Origin: Neorhizobium tomejilense
GTDB taxonomy: Bacteria; Pseudomonadota; Alphaproteobacteria; Rhizobiales; Rhizobiaceae
DNA length: 64,000 nt
NCBI GenBank assembly: GCA_002968845.1
Contig: PVBG01000018.1
Span: 1-64,000, forward strand
Reading direction: 5' to 3'
The stretch's first letter is position 1. Every line of letters begins with the position of its first letter. Below are positions 33,628 through 43,262 of this stretch, piece by piece. The translations under genes were made by a program, and so were the position numbers. Below the pieces are notes generated by a model. That model was not told where the DNA came from and did no database searches. It saw only the letters and a program-made list of their open reading frames with translations.

Positions 33628-36291
33628 TCAAGCCGCCTGCTTCATCGACTTGGCGAGCCGCTTGATCGCCTGCTGGAGCGATCGCTGCCCGTCGCAATAG
33701 TCCTGCCAGGCGCTCGATTTCGCCAGCAGCGCCGGCACGGTGCGGATCGTGAACCGCTTCGGATCGAGATCCGTCTTCACTTGGGCCCAGGTCAGCGGCA
33801 TTGACACCGTGCCGCCGGGCCGGGCGCGCGGTGATAGTGGTGCGACCGCGGTCGCCATGCGGTCGTTGCGCAGGTAATCGAGGAAGATGCGACCGTTGCG
33901 CTGGTTCTTCGCCATCTTGATCAGGTAGAGCTCAGGGTTTTCGCGTGCCATCTGCTGGCAGACGTCATGGGCAAAGCCTTTGGCTTCCGGCCAAGCGAGC
34001 TTCTTGCCCTTCGCCACTGCAAGCGGCGTGACCACATGCAAGCCCTTGCCGCCCGTCGTCTTGCAGAAGCTGACAAGGCCGAGTTCCTCCAGCCGGTCAC
34101 GCATCTCCCGAGCGGCTTCGACGACGGTGGAGAAGGGGACGTCCGGACCGGGATCGAGGTCGAACACCAGACGACCCGGCACTTCGGGTAGTTCCGGTTC
34201 GCAATTCCAGGGATGCAGCTCGACGCCGCCGATCTGCGCGATCGCGGCGAGGCCCTCGACGCGATCAATCTGCAGATAGGGTTTCTTGTCGCCGAACACC
34301 TGCACCAGCTCGAGCAGGTTCGACGTTCCGGGCATGGCATGGCGCTGGAAGAACTGCTCGCCGCCGATGCCATCGGGGGTTCGGATGATCGAGCACGGCC
34401 GGCCCTTGATGTGGTCGATAAGCCAGGGGCCGACGGCTTCGTAGTAGGTGGCGAGATCGACCTTGGTCACCGGCTTGTCGTCGCCAGCGTCGGGCCACAG
34501 CGGCTTCTCCGGATTGGAGATCAACACGCCCATGACGTTCGCCTTGCCGCCCTTCCGGAAAGATTTAGCGGGAGTTGGCTTTTCGGCCTCTGCCTCCGGA
34601 TCAGGCACATCGGCTGCTACGGGTGAGACAGGCTTCTCAGCGACGACTTCCCCCGCTGGCTTATCCTCGCGCAGGCCTTTGAATGCCGCCTGCCGAACCA
34701 GGCCATCGGCTGTCCAACCCGCGAACTGGATCTCGGCGACGAGTTCCGGTTTGAGCCAGACGATGTTAGGATCCTTGTTTGGCGCGCCGATCCCCGTAAA
34801 CGGCGACTTGGTGGTTTCCAGCTGGCGGAGCTTCGGCAAAATAGTATCGACGACTTTTGCGCCGTAACCCGTCCCGACCCGGCCGACATAAACGAAATGA
34901 TCACCCCGGTTGACGCCGACGAGCAGCGAGCGGAACTTGCCGTTCGTTTTGGCATAGGCGCCGATCACCACTTCATGGCCGGCCCGGCATTTGGACTTGG
35001 CCCACGTTTCAGTGCGGCCGGATTGATAAGGCGCATCGGCCTGTTTCGAAACGATGCCTTCGAGCGACAGGCGGCAGGCCGATTTCAGGACGGCGTCGCC
35101 ACCGGTTTCGAAATGCTCGACGAAACGCAGGCGTGGATCGTCGCCTGCGTCGTTGAGCAGGGTCTGCAGACGATCCTTGCGCTCGGTCAGCGGCAGTTGT
35201 CGGAGATCCTCATTGCCTTCAAACAGCAGGTCGAAGGCGAAATACACCAGCGCATCGGTCTTGCCTTCCGACAGCGCCGCCTGCAGCGCGGCAAAGTCCG
35301 GCGCGCCGTGTTCGTCGAGAGCGCAGATCTCGCCATCGATGATCGCGTCAGGGAGGGCGGAACCAGATGCGGCTATTGCCGGATATTTTGCTGTCCAGTC
35401 GAGGCCTTTGCGAGTCTTGAGCGTCACTTCGCCGTTTTCGATGCGCATCTGGATGCGATAGCCGTCGAACTTGATCTCATGGATCCAGCCGTCCGCCGTG
35501 GGTGGACGCTCAAGCGTTTCGCAGAGCTGCGGAGCGATGAACCCCGGCATTGTTGACTTGGAAGCTTTGGCCGGCGCGGCTTTCCTTTTGGTTTTGGTTT
35601 CGGCTTTGCGTTCTTCGGCGGCAAGGCCGTGGGTGCTGTCCCAGACGGCATTCGCCTGAACGTTACTGCTCTCGACCATGAACGGTTTCGGCTTCTTGCC
35701 CTTGCCGGCAGCGATCGCCTCCATTGTGCGACCGGAGGCGACAGAGGTGGCGTTGTCCTCAAGAACAGCCGCGCCGTCTTCCTCGACGGAAAATTCGTCG
35801 TGATGCTTGATCAGCAGCCAATTGGTGCGCTTGCCGCCATCGCGGTCATTGCGCATCCGCACCAGCACAAAGCTGCCATGCAGACGCTCGCCCTCCAGCC
35901 TGAATTTGAAATCTCCCTTGCCCAGTGCCTGTTCAGGGCTTTTGTTACTCTCCGGCTCCCAGTAGCCACGGTCCCAGAGCATGACCGTGCCACCGCCATA
36001 CTGGCCTTTCGGGATCGTGCCTTCAAAGTCGCCATAGTCGAGCGGATGATCCTCGACCTCGACGGCAAGACGCTTGTCGTGTGGATCGAGCGACGGTCCC
36101 TTCGTCACCGCCCAGGACTTGAATACTCCATCTAGTTCCAGGCGAAGATCGTAGTGCAGCCGCGTCGCGTCATGTTTCTGGATGACGAAGCGACGGCGGT
36201 TCGACGCCTTCAGCTTCGCCTTTCCGCTCGGCTCCTGCGTCTTTAGAAAATCACGTTTCTGCTTGTATTTTGAGAGCTTGTCGCTGGCCAT
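33628..36291 (-). CDS. ligD: Multidomain DNA ligase D
   Basis: This protein has 887 residues when started at [19 protein letters not shown]; the frame extends further upstream without family signal. Domain order is phosphoesterase ([20 protein letters not shown], then [14 protein letters not shown]), ligase (motif [14 protein letters not shown], then [12 protein letters not shown] and [14 protein letters not shown]), a linker, and an archaeo-eukaryotic primase-type polymerase ([29 protein letters not shown] with the two metal-binding Asp, and [14 protein letters not shown]). LigD trims, fills and seals ends held by Ku. It is encoded opposite to the ku-ku-ligase operon. All three activities look intact. 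Confidence 0.96.
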   Translation of the reverse strand: MASDKLSKYKQKRDFLKTQEPSGKAKLKASNRRRFVIQKHDATRLHYDLRLELDGVFKSWAVTKGPSLDPHDKRLAVEVEDHPLDYGDFEGTIPKGQYGGGTVMLWDRGYWEPESNKSPEQALGKGDFKFRLEGERLHGSFVLVRMRNDRDGGKRTNWLLIKHHDEFSVEEDGAAVLEDNATSVASGRTMEAIAAGKGKKPKPFMVESSNVQANAVWDSTHGLAAEERKAETKTKRKAAPAKASKSTMPGFIAPQLCETLERPPTADGWIHEIKFDGYRIQMRIENGEVTLKTRKGLDWTAKYPAIAASGSALPDAIIDGEICALDEHGAPDFAALQAALSEGKTDALVYFAFDLLFEGNEDLRQLPLTERKDRLQTLLNDAGDDPRLRFVEHFETGGDAVLKSACRLSLEGIVSKQADAPYQSGRTETWAKSKCRAGHEVVIGAYAKTNGKFRSLLVGVNRGDHFVYVGRVGTGYGAKVVDTILPKLRQLETTKSPFTGIGAPNKDPNIVWLKPELVAEIQFAGWTADGLVRQAAFKGLREDKPAGEVVAEKPVSPVAADVPDPEAEAEKPTPAKSFRKGGKANVMGVLISNPEKPLWPDAGDDKPVTKVDLATYYEAVGPWLIDHIKGRPCSIIRTPDGIGGEQFFQRHAMPGTSNLLELVQVFGDKKPYLQIDRVEGLAAIAQIGGVELHPWNCEPELPEVPGRLVFDLDPGPDVPFSTVVEAAREMRDRLEELGLVSFCKTTGGKGLHVVTPLAVAKGKKLAWPEAKGFAHDVCQQMARENPELYLIKMAKNQRNGRIFLDYLRNDRMATAVAPLSPRARPGGTVSMPLTWAQVKTDLDPKRFTIRTVPALLAKSSAWQDYCDGQRSLQQAIKRLAKSMKQAA

Positions 36292-36658
36292 CGCGTTCCC
36301 CGGTACACTTCCGCCATCCGCGTCGAATGACGACGGAGCTGAGGCGCGGGCTGGACAGGTGGGACGCTCGACTGCCATTTCGTTGGCCGCAAGGAGAGCG
36401 TTCATCACCCCTGTCACGTCCAGTTGACACGGCACGCGACCTCGGAACTGAGAAGCATCCAGCCCGCATTTTGTTCCAACTCAGCCCGTTGAGATGCGGT
36501 GATGGAAACAGAAAGCGCGTCAGCCGACCTGCTCGACGTGGAGTGTGCCGGCGGGAAGCGGCCTGATCAGAGACTTGGCCGAGACAGATGGATCGAGCCA
36601 GTCGCGAAGAAGTTGAACTTCCGTTCGGAGAATAGGTTGTCTTTCACCTTGAAAGCCA

Positions 36659-36725
36659 GGTGGTTTATTTGACGCCCCGGACAAACGGGTGCCGGGAATC
36701 CGGGGCGTCAACAGAAGAAACCACC
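36659..36725. repeat. Large two-part inverted repeat
   Basis: TGACGCCCCGG (36670-36680) is the perfect complement of CCGGGGCGTCA (36700-36710) with a 19-base loop. Outside it GGTGGTTT (36659-36666) pairs with AAACCACC (36718-36725). The two stems together give 19 pairs with an asymmetric internal loop. There is no T-tract. It lies in the gene-poor stretch upstream of ligD. It could be a structured RNA, a protein-binding palindrome or the end of a lost element. Confidence 0.5.
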
Positions 36726-36735
36726 GTCGCCAGTT

Positions 36736-36837
36736 TCAACAGGAGCCGTTGAGCTTGAGGATCTTATGAGCTTCTATGGCCGCCCGGAGCTCGTCTTCCG
36801 AATTGCGATCGCCTTGATTGGCGTCCGGGTGGTGCAT
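36736..36837 (-). pseudogene. DnaJ-domain remnant
   Basis: On the minus strand 33 residues, MHHPDANQGDRNSEDELRA and then IEAHKILKLNGSC, end in TGA. This is the HPD loop and third helix of a J-domain, with the preceding helices missing. There is no functional start. It is the C-terminal scrap of a DnaJ-like protein gene. Confidence 0.5.
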
Positions 36838-36929
36838 CAAGAAGCCGGATGGCCGCTACGCCGATCTCAAAGAGCTGGATAATGGCGACGTTCGAAATCG
36901 CAGTCGCCGAAATCCGAACAAATTTCTAG

Positions 36930-37085
36930 GAGCACGGCCAACGCCGGCTCCACTGGGTCAGCCCCGGCGAAGCCGCGCGACGTGTCCGCGAGGTGGAACC
37001 GAAATCGATGTTCGTCGCGCTCAACCGCATCACAATAACAAGCGCCGATAGGGACTGGGCGGTGGCGGCTCGTTCGGGAGCCTGA
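36930..37085 (+). pseudogene. Possible NUDIX hydrolase C-terminal remnant
   Basis: An open stretch following a stop at 36927 reads QRRLHWVSPGEAARRVREVE and SMFVALNR before a TGA. This resembles the C-terminal WVSPEEAA-x-V segment of rhizobial NUDIX hydrolases. No NUDIX box is present upstream in any frame. The interval 36292-37228 otherwise holds only the DnaJ scrap and the inverted repeat, suggesting a decayed insertion area. Confidence 0.3.
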
Positions 37086-37228
37086 CCCGAACAAGCGCGG
37101 CGGCGTGCTAAAAGGCTCGGCGTAGTCCGTAGCCTCGACGTATCGACCGGAATGGTCGTCCAGGCTTTCCGTATTTTCGCCGAAGCGCCGCTGCGCCACC
37201 AGACGTAATTTCATGCGAAAGTGCCGGG

Positions 37229-37444
37229 TCAGCGTCTCTCCGGCATCTCCTTTGATAAAAGTTGTGCAAGCTGCGTCTGGGAAAGCACGCGTTTGCGACG
37301 CAGCTGGGCGGCCAGTTCAAGCGCCTGTCTGCCGACATCGCTAGCAATTGCCTGGCCTTGGCTGGAACACCAGATCTCGACCGCTCCCATCACATCTTCA
37401 AGCTCTTGATCGGAGAGGGTTAGAAGCCACTTGATATGCATCAT
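37229..37444 (-). CDS. Small hypothetical protein, 71 residues
   Basis: The product reads MMHIKWLLTLSDQELEDVMG, then AVEIWCSSQGQAIASDVG and RQALELAAQLRRKRVLSQ. It looks soluble, helical and acidic at the front, with an AGGA-type ribosome-binding site upstream. It starts 20 bp after the stop of the ABC permease gene on the same strand, so it could be co-transcribed. No family is recognised. Confidence 0.5.
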   Translation of the reverse strand: MMHIKWLLTLSDQELEDVMGAVEIWCSSQGQAIASDVGRQALELAAQLRRKRVLSQTQLAQLLSKEMPERR

Positions 37445-37463
37445 CGGATCCTGCGGGCCTCCG

Positions 37464-39104
37464 CTATAGGAGCGCCTGTTCGTTCCTGCCCAGGAAGCGG
37501 AAGGCGATATAGACGGCCACGCCGCTCAGGAGAAGCAGGATGCTCGCCATCGCCGCGGCAGTCCCGAAATCCCCGTCGAGGATCAGCAGGTAGATGCGCA
37601 CAGGCATGGTCACGGTACTGCCGACATAGAGGACCAGCGAGGAGGAGAGTTCGTTGATCGCTGTCACGAAGCTCAGCATGCCGCCAGCGATGATGCCGGG
37701 AATGATCAATGGAACCGTGATGCGAATGAACGCCTGAAACGGGCTGTATCCGAGCGATATGGCTGCTTCTTCCATGCTCGGCGAGATCTGCCGCAGCGAC
37801 GACGCCGTCGTTCGGACGGCATAGGGCAGGCGGCGGATGAAGATCGACAGGATGATGATTGCAGCCGTTCCCGTGAGCACGATCGGGCCCGTGTTGAAGA
37901 TCGCGATATAGGCGATGCCGATGACGATCCCGGGCATGACATAGGGGATCATGAAAGCCGCATCGAGAAGCGAGGTGTTAAGCGTCGTGCGACGCGCAAC
38001 ATAGACGCCGACGATCGTTCCGACCAGCACGATCAGGATGACGGCGACCACGGAGAAGGTCAGTGAATTGCGCACGACATCACCGAGGTTGAACAGGATG
38101 CGGGCGTAACTCTGCAGCCCGAAGCCCGGCTGGAAGACGGGGCCATTGGTCAGTCGGAAGGAATAGATGATGGAGATGATGACGGGCAGCGCGCCAAGCA
38201 GGCCGATCAGGTAGACGGCGACATGAGCCGCCACGTTGCGCCAGCCTTTCAGCCGGATCCTGATCGGCTTGTTGATCATGTTGCCGTGGTAGACGTTGCG
38301 CCGCGACATGTAGCGTTGCAAGAAGACGAACAGCATCGAGACGACGATCAGCACGACGCTGATGGTCGTTGCCATCGACATGTTCGAGCCGACCTCGGCT
38401 GAATAGAGGGTGAAGGCTTCGGTGGCGAGCACTGTATATCCGCGGCCGAGCAGGCGGGGCGTGCCGAAGTCGGCGATCGCATGGATGAAGGCAAGCAGCC
38501 CGCCCGCCGACAGCGCCGGAAACACCATCGGGAACGAGATCCTGAACGTGCGCTGCCAGGGCGTCAGTCCAAGCCCTTCGGCTGCTTCCTCCAGCGATCG
38601 GTTAACGTTGGAAAGCGCGCCGGAAACCATCAGGTAGACGTAAGGGTAGAACTTCAGCGAGAAAACGACCAGAATTCCGCCAAGGCCATAGATCGGCGGC
38701 ATCTGGATGCCGATCTCGCGCAGCCCGCTTCGGACGAGGCCACCGGCGCCGAAGAGCACGATCCAGGAATAGGCGCCGATGAAGGGCGGCGAGACGAGAG
38801 CGAGGATCGCCAGTAGCGATACGAAGCGTCCGCCGAAGATCACGAAGCGTGATACGCAGAAAGCCATAATCGAGCCGAGCAGCAGCGCTCCGGCCAGACC
38901 GCCGAAACCGACGACGAGCGTGTTCAGCAGCGCCCTGTGAAAGCGCGTCTCTGTGAGGAAGGTGAGATAGTTGCCGAACGTGAAATCACCGGCAGGGTCG
39001 TAAAGGCTCGATACTAGAACGGTGCCGACTGGGAGCAGGAGGAGAAGAGCGAGCAGGATCCAGGTGAAGATCGCGACGCCGGACCAGAAATTCAAGCGCG
39101 ACAT
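37464..39104 (-). CDS. ABC transporter permease, FbpB/AfuB type (fused two-domain)
   Basis: This 546-residue integral membrane protein has about twelve hydrophobic helices, arranged as two homologous halves each with an EAA-type loop (EEAAEGLGLTPWQRTFRISF and EEAAISLGYSPFQAFIRITV). Such fused permeases serve ferric-iron, sugar-phosphate and 2-aminoethylphosphonate importers. It sits 2 bp downstream of the ATPase gene. The matching binding protein gene diverges from the same promoter region. The substrate cannot be read from this subunit. Confidence 0.9.
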   Translation of the reverse strand: MSRLNFWSGVAIFTWILLALLLLLPVGTVLVSSLYDPAGDFTFGNYLTFLTETRFHRALLNTLVVGFGGLAGALLLGSIMAFCVSRFVIFGGRFVSLLAILALVSPPFIGAYSWIVLFGAGGLVRSGLREIGIQMPPIYGLGGILVVFSLKFYPYVYLMVSGALSNVNRSLEEAAEGLGLTPWQRTFRISFPMVFPALSAGGLLAFIHAIADFGTPRLLGRGYTVLATEAFTLYSAEVGSNMSMATTISVVLIVVSMLFVFLQRYMSRRNVYHGNMINKPIRIRLKGWRNVAAHVAVYLIGLLGALPVIISIIYSFRLTNGPVFQPGFGLQSYARILFNLGDVVRNSLTFSVVAVILIVLVGTIVGVYVARRTTLNTSLLDAAFMIPYVMPGIVIGIAYIAIFNTGPIVLTGTAAIIILSIFIRRLPYAVRTTASSLRQISPSMEEAAISLGYSPFQAFIRITVPLIIPGIIAGGMLSFVTAINELSSSLVLYVGSTVTMPVRIYLLILDGDFGTAAAMASILLLLSGVAVYIAFRFLGRNEQALL

Positions 39105-39106
39105 GG

Positions 39107-40171
39107 CTATCCTCCGATCGCGATGCGCTTGCCGGCGGAATCGAAGCCCATGAGAGCCTCGCGCGGTACAAGCACGGAAACGGGTTCACCGGCATGTTGT
39201 CCGGCACTCCTCCCGGGGTTCGAGATGTGAACAACGAGATCGCCGACACCGGTCTCGACCAGAACATGGGCTTCACGGCCAAGATAGGTGTATTTTCTGA
39301 CTGTGCCACTGAGGGCGAATCCGCTGCCAAGCGATTCGGCCGCGCCATCGGCAAGCACAAGTCGCTCAGGGCGGATCGTCCACGTTTCTCCCGCCACGTC
39401 GCCAAGACTGACAGACCGCAGCAATCGGCTGAGTTCGGTACCGTTCTTGAACTTGTTCAGCGTGCCAACAAAGTTCGCGACGAACAACGTTTGCGGATTG
39501 CCGTAAATATCCTGCGGGCTGCCGACCTGTTCTACATGGCCGCCGCTCATCACGCAGATGCGGTCGGATATCGCCAGCGCTTCTTCCTGGTCATGCGTGA
39601 CATAGATCGCGGCGATGTCGATCTGTTTCTGGATGTCGCGAATTTCCTCGCGCAGTTCAATGCGAAGCTTGGCATCGAGGTTGGAGAGAGGCTCGTCCAT
39701 CAGCAACAGCCGCGGCTTGATCACCATCGCGCGTGCAATGCCGATGCGCTGCTGCTGGCCGCCGGACATGGCAGCCGGCATGCGCTCGGCAAGCGCCGAA
39801 AGACGAACGGTGGCCAGCGCCTCTTCGACACGGGCCTTGCGCTCCGCTTCGGCGACCTTTCGCGGCTTCAGGCCGAACGCGACATTCTCAAACACGCTGA
39901 GGTGCGGAAACACCGCATAGTCCTGGAAGACCATGCCGATGTCGCGCTGGTGCGGGGGAACTTTGCGCAGATCGGTGCCGGCAAGAGTGATGTTGCCGAT
40001 GGTTAGATCGCTGAAGCCCGCGATAGCGCGCAGCAAGGTCGTCTTTCCGCAACCGCTCGGACCCAGCAGGGTGAAAAACTCGCCCTTCTCGACGCTGACG
40101 GACACTTCATCCAGCGCTTTGAACGTCGGGGTGAATTGTTTCGTGGCCTTTTCGACCATCAGATATGCCAT
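39107..40171 (-). CDS. ABC transporter ATP-binding protein (FbpC/PotA/UgpC type)
   Basis: This 354-residue protein starts at MAYLMVEKATKQF; the 16 residues before it in the open frame lack family signal. Walker A GPSGCGKTTLLRAIAGF, the Q-loop region GMVFQDYAVFPHLSVFENVA, signature MSGGQQQRIGIARAM and Walker B LLLMDEPLSNLDAKLR are all present, followed by the H-loop (YVTHDQEEAL) and a TOBE-type regulatory C-terminus (WTIRPERLVLA). It energises the adjacent fused permease. Confidence 0.93.
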   Translation of the reverse strand: MAYLMVEKATKQFTPTFKALDEVSVSVEKGEFFTLLGPSGCGKTTLLRAIAGFSDLTIGNITLAGTDLRKVPPHQRDIGMVFQDYAVFPHLSVFENVAFGLKPRKVAEAERKARVEEALATVRLSALAERMPAAMSGGQQQRIGIARAMVIKPRLLLMDEPLSNLDAKLRIELREEIRDIQKQIDIAAIYVTHDQEEALAISDRICVMSGGHVEQVGSPQDIYGNPQTLFVANFVGTLNKFKNGTELSRLLRSVSLGDVAGETWTIRPERLVLADGAAESLGSGFALSGTVRKYTYLGREAHVLVETGVGDLVVHISNPGRSAGQHAGEPVSVLVPREALMGFDSAGKRIAIGG

Positions 40172-40290
40172 GCTTGGTTCCTCCCCACTGAGAGCGATAA
40201 TGGCGCAAAATATTCGCATTGCAACATTCTCGAATGCGGCTCAGTATCGAAATGATCAGGAGGATGATCAAAAACGAACGGGAGGAAAGA
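40172..40290. promoter_or_regulatory. Divergent promoter region of the importer, with repeats
   Basis: These 119 bp lie between the ATPase gene and the binding-protein gene. An inverted repeat CGCATT (40215-40220)/AATGCG (40233-40238) and a direct repeat of the palindromic ATGATCA (40252-40258 and 40264-40270) are visible. These are candidate operators for the DeoR-type regulator encoded at the end of the binding-protein operon. GGGAGGAAAG just before 40291 is a strong ribosome-binding site. Confidence 0.45.
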
Positions 40291-41280
40291 ATGGATATTC
40301 GTAGGCGAACACTATTAGCCGCGGCAACTCTGTTGGCCGCCAGTGCCGCATTCACCGGTGTTGCGACCGCGCAGCAAAAGCCAGTTGTCATTTACACAGC
40401 GCATATTTCGGCGATCGTCGATAAGCTGATCCCGGCTTTCGAGAAGGAAACCGGTCTGAAGGCGGAAGTCGTCAAGCTTGGTTCCGGAGATGTCGCCAAG
40501 CGTGCCAAGGCAGAAGCCGGCAAGCCTGCAGCGGACGTCATCTGGTCGATCTCCGGCAGCGTGCTGACGGAACTTGCTCCGATCCTCGAACCCTATGCTC
40601 CGAAGGATTTCGACAAGATCAATAAGAACCTGGTCGGCAGCCCAGCCTGGACGCCCTACACCAGCGTCGTCTACGTGTTGGCCGTCAATACCAGCATGAC
40701 ACCGCTAAAGGACGCACCGAAGAGCTGGTCCGATCTCGCCGATAGCAAATGGAAGGGGCAGATCGCATCCGCCCGCGCCGACAATTCCGGGTCTGCCCTG
40801 CAGCAGATGCAGGGTGTCCTAACAATCTTCGGCGATGATGGCTGGAACAAGTACAACCAGATCGCCAAGAATTTCGTCCTGACTGACAGTTCCGGCGCCG
40901 TATCGCGATACGTTGCCGACGGCGAGACCTCGCTTGGCCTCACGCTCGAAGACAACGCCTTGCAGTATGTCAGTGGCGGAGCGCCTGTTTCGATCGTGCA
41001 TTTGACCGACGGCACAATCTTATCGCCGGACGGTGTGGCTTTGGTTAAGGGCGGTCCTAATGCGGAAGGCGGCAAGCGCTTCCTCGACTGGGCGCTCTCC
41101 AAGGCGACGCAAGAGACGCTGGTGAAGGAAATCGGTCGTCGCTCCGTGCGCACCGACGTTAACGGCCCTGCCGGCCTCCCGAACCTCACGGATCTAAAGA
41201 TCGTCAGCCTTAGGACGATCGCCGATCTCGGCGGTCAGGAAGCTCTCCTCACGAAGTGGAGAACTGCCACGGGTCAGTAA
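40291..41280 (+). CDS. ABC transporter substrate-binding protein, AfuA/FbpA-like
   Basis: This protein has 329 residues from MDIRRRTLLAAATLLAAS, placed by the GGGAGG site. A signal peptide ends at ATAQQ. The mature domain has VVIYTAHISAIVDKLIPAFE, ADVIWSISGSVLTEL, SWSDLADSKWKGQIASA and GETSLGLTLEDNALQYVSGG, typical of periplasmic proteins that bind Fe3+, sugar phosphates or phosphonates. The tyrosine pair expected for Fe3+ chelation is not obvious, and the gene is coupled to a PP2C phosphatase, so a phosphorylated substrate is favoured, as inference. Confidence 0.85.
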   Translation: MDIRRRTLLAAATLLAASAAFTGVATAQQKPVVIYTAHISAIVDKLIPAFEKETGLKAEVVKLGSGDVAKRAKAEAGKPAADVIWSISGSVLTELAPILEPYAPKDFDKINKNLVGSPAWTPYTSVVYVLAVNTSMTPLKDAPKSWSDLADSKWKGQIASARADNSGSALQQMQGVLTIFGDDGWNKYNQIAKNFVLTDSSGAVSRYVADGETSLGLTLEDNALQYVSGGAPVSIVHLTDGTILSPDGVALVKGGPNAEGGKRFLDWALSKATQETLVKEIGRRSVRTDVNGPAGLPNLTDLKIVSLRTIADLGGQEALLTKWRTATGQ

Positions 41281-41295
41281 ATCGGTTTGAAATGC

Positions 41296-41325
41296 ACGGC
41301 CTGCAGACACGAGTCGGCAGGCCGT
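41296..41325 (+). promoter_or_regulatory. Intercistronic hairpin after the binding-protein gene
   Basis: ACGGCCTGC (41296-41304) pairs perfectly with GCAGGCCGT (41317-41325) across a 12-base loop. No T-tract follows. Such stems commonly follow binding-protein genes and raise their mRNA level relative to the rest of the operon. Confidence 0.55.
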
Positions 41326-41421
41326 TACGGCTGGAATTGCTGAGGGTGTTCTTCACCCTGTCAGTCAACAGTGCAAGCGGATCAACCCGTCGCTCAGCCG
41401 GCGGCAATCAATCGTGGATAC

Positions 41422-42444
41422 ATGAAAATGAAGCAAATCGAGGCTTTCACACTTGGGAAAAAAATTGGGCACCCCGACCTCAACGAAGACAGTATGGTCG
41501 TCATGCCTGACCTCGGTTATGCCGTCATCGACGGCGTTACGGATCGCAACGGGACGCGATATGGCGGCATGCTGTCGGGGCGTTTCGCCTCGCGGACCGT
41601 GCGGCACGCGCTTGAGCAACGTCTGCTCGACCAAAAGGACGCGACGGGGTCCCCGTTCGAGAACGGAGGGCCGGAGGCGCTGATCGAATATCTGGCGAAC
41701 GCAATTTATCGCGGCTACGTGGACAACAATGCGTTGGCGCTGGCCGAAGCGGACTGGAAGGTGCGGGCCGGCTGCACGCTGATGATTGCGCTGCACGACG
41801 GCGATTATTTGCAGGTCGTGGCCGTCGGTGACAGCGGCATACGGATCAATGGCTCTGAAGTTTTGCAGCCCCTGAAGCCGCTTGACGATGTAACAGCGAT
41901 CCTTCGTCGGGAGGCGTGGTTGTTCTTCGAAGGCAGGGGGGCCTCGAAGGAAGACTGTGATCGCTTGGCGGCCCTGATGACGTGGCAAGGCACGCGCAAT
42001 CAGCCCGTTGGTTCGGGCACGGCGATACCGGAGATCGTGCAGGCGATTGAGCATAAAGCGCTTGACGCATCCAGAGCCCGTCTCCCATCCGTACCCGAAT
42101 GGGAAATTTTGGAGCTCATTGAGCACGGTATAGCCCACGGACAAGGCAATTTTCAGAACGTTACCGACCGCGTTCTTGGTTATGGTGGACTGGACGGCTT
42201 CAAGCTGCCGGCAAAGTTTATCGAAGCACGACGTTATCCGATTTCCGAAATCGATACGATCGAATTGTTTTCTGACGGATATTTCGAGCCTGGCTCGGAA
42301 TTTGGCATTGCCTCTTGGGAGGAGGCGTTCGAGAAGGTCGAGCAAGAAGATCCATTCAAGATAGGGCGGTACATGAGTACGAAGGGCACGACGGACGTGC
42401 AATGGACGGATGATCGGACCTATGTTGGCGTGAGACTGAAATGA
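41422..42444 (+). CDS. PP2C-family serine/threonine protein phosphatase
   Basis: This 340-residue protein starts at MKMKQIEAFTLGKK. PP2C metal-binding motifs are visible: HPDLNEDSMVV, GYAVIDGVTDRNG, VVAVGDSGIRI, IELFSDGYFEPG and, near the C-terminus, WTDDRTYVGVRL. It is cytoplasmic. The stop overlaps the DeoR regulator start by 4 bp. Linking a phosphatase to an importer and regulator suggests either dephosphorylation of an imported small molecule or regulation of the system. PP2C enzymes normally act on proteins, so the true substrate is open. Confidence 0.8.
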   Translation: MKMKQIEAFTLGKKIGHPDLNEDSMVVMPDLGYAVIDGVTDRNGTRYGGMLSGRFASRTVRHALEQRLLDQKDATGSPFENGGPEALIEYLANAIYRGYVDNNALALAEADWKVRAGCTLMIALHDGDYLQVVAVGDSGIRINGSEVLQPLKPLDDVTAILRREAWLFFEGRGASKEDCDRLAALMTWQGTRNQPVGSGTAIPEIVQAIEHKALDASRARLPSVPEWEILELIEHGIAHGQGNFQNVTDRVLGYGGLDGFKLPAKFIEARRYPISEIDTIELFSDGYFEPGSEFGIASWEEAFEKVEQEDPFKIGRYMSTKGTTDVQWTDDRTYVGVRLK

Positions 42445-43262
42445 GCGGCAAGGCCTCGCCAAGAGCGGAGTCCCGGGAAATTGAGGGAAGCGGCGACAGC
42501 CCTCGTCGCTCCGGCCGGCAGGCCGCGATCCTGGAGGCGGTCCGGAGGAATGGATCTGCCTCCGTCAGTGAGCTGGCCAAGGAGTTCGGCGTCACCCAGC
42601 AGACCATTCGCCGTGACCTGAAAATACTGAATGACAACGGCTTGCTGCAGAAGGGTTTTGGGGGCGCCTTTGCGTCACCCGGCGTCGTTCAATATGGCCG
42701 AGGAGAACGGCAAAATCTTCTGGTGTCGGTTAAGAGGCGCCTTGTTCAGGCTCTAGAGCAGTTCGTTCAGCCGAATTCGACAATGTTCGTTGGACTTGGT
42801 ACGACGTTCGATTCTTTGCACGAAATCTTAACCCGGCATCCGGGGGTGTTTATTGCGACTCCGAATCTGGAAGTTGCTTATAGCTGCGCCATGAAGACGG
42901 ACGCCTCAGTCTACATTTACGGCGGGTATGTGCGTAGCAAGGATCCGACAGTGCTAACGGTACCTGATGGGAGTCGAGATCGCTTCAAGTTCGATATCGC
43001 TGTTTTGGGCGCGAGCGCAATTGATGAGGATGGGGCGGTGCTTGAATTCGATCCCCTCGAAGTCGAACTCGTGCATGCTATCCTTCCTCAATCTCGACAA
43101 ATAATCCTTGTCGCGCACGAGGAGAAATTCGGCAAACGCGCGCCGCATAGAGTGACGAATCTCAACGCCGTCGATGTGCTCATCACCAATGGAGAAGCAT
43201 TGTCGAGATTGACGTATGAAGCAGTACCTCAGGATTTGAAGGTGATTGTGCTTGACGCCTGA
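42441..43262 (+). CDS. DeoR/GlpR-family transcriptional regulator
   Basis: This is a 273-residue regulator. The N-terminal DeoR HTH is GSASVSELAKEFGVTQQTIR followed by RDLKILNDNGLL. The C-terminal sugar-phosphate-sensing domain contains FVGLGTTFDSLHEIL, TPNLEVAYSCAM, YGGYVR and FDIAVLGASAIDEDG. DeoR proteins usually sense phosphorylated sugars and repress a linked transport or catabolic operon. It is co-transcribed with the binding protein and phosphatase. The first 25 residues are an unusual charged extension. Confidence 0.88.
   Translation: MSGKASPRAESREIEGSGDSPRRSGRQAAILEAVRRNGSASVSELAKEFGVTQQTIRRDLKILNDNGLLQKGFGGAFASPGVVQYGRGERQNLLVSVKRRLVQALEQFVQPNSTMFVGLGTTFDSLHEILTRHPGVFIATPNLEVAYSCAMKTDASVYIYGGYVRSKDPTVLTVPDGSRDRFKFDIAVLGASAIDEDGAVLEFDPLEVELVHAILPQSRQIILVAHEEKFGKRAPHRVTNLNAVDVLITNGEALSRLTYEAVPQDLKVIVLDA

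Noticed and set aside
41365-42462. A long 365-residue minus-strand frame opposite the PP2C gene
   Set aside because: The plus strand has complete PP2C motifs and coupled neighbours; the antisense product shows no family signal.
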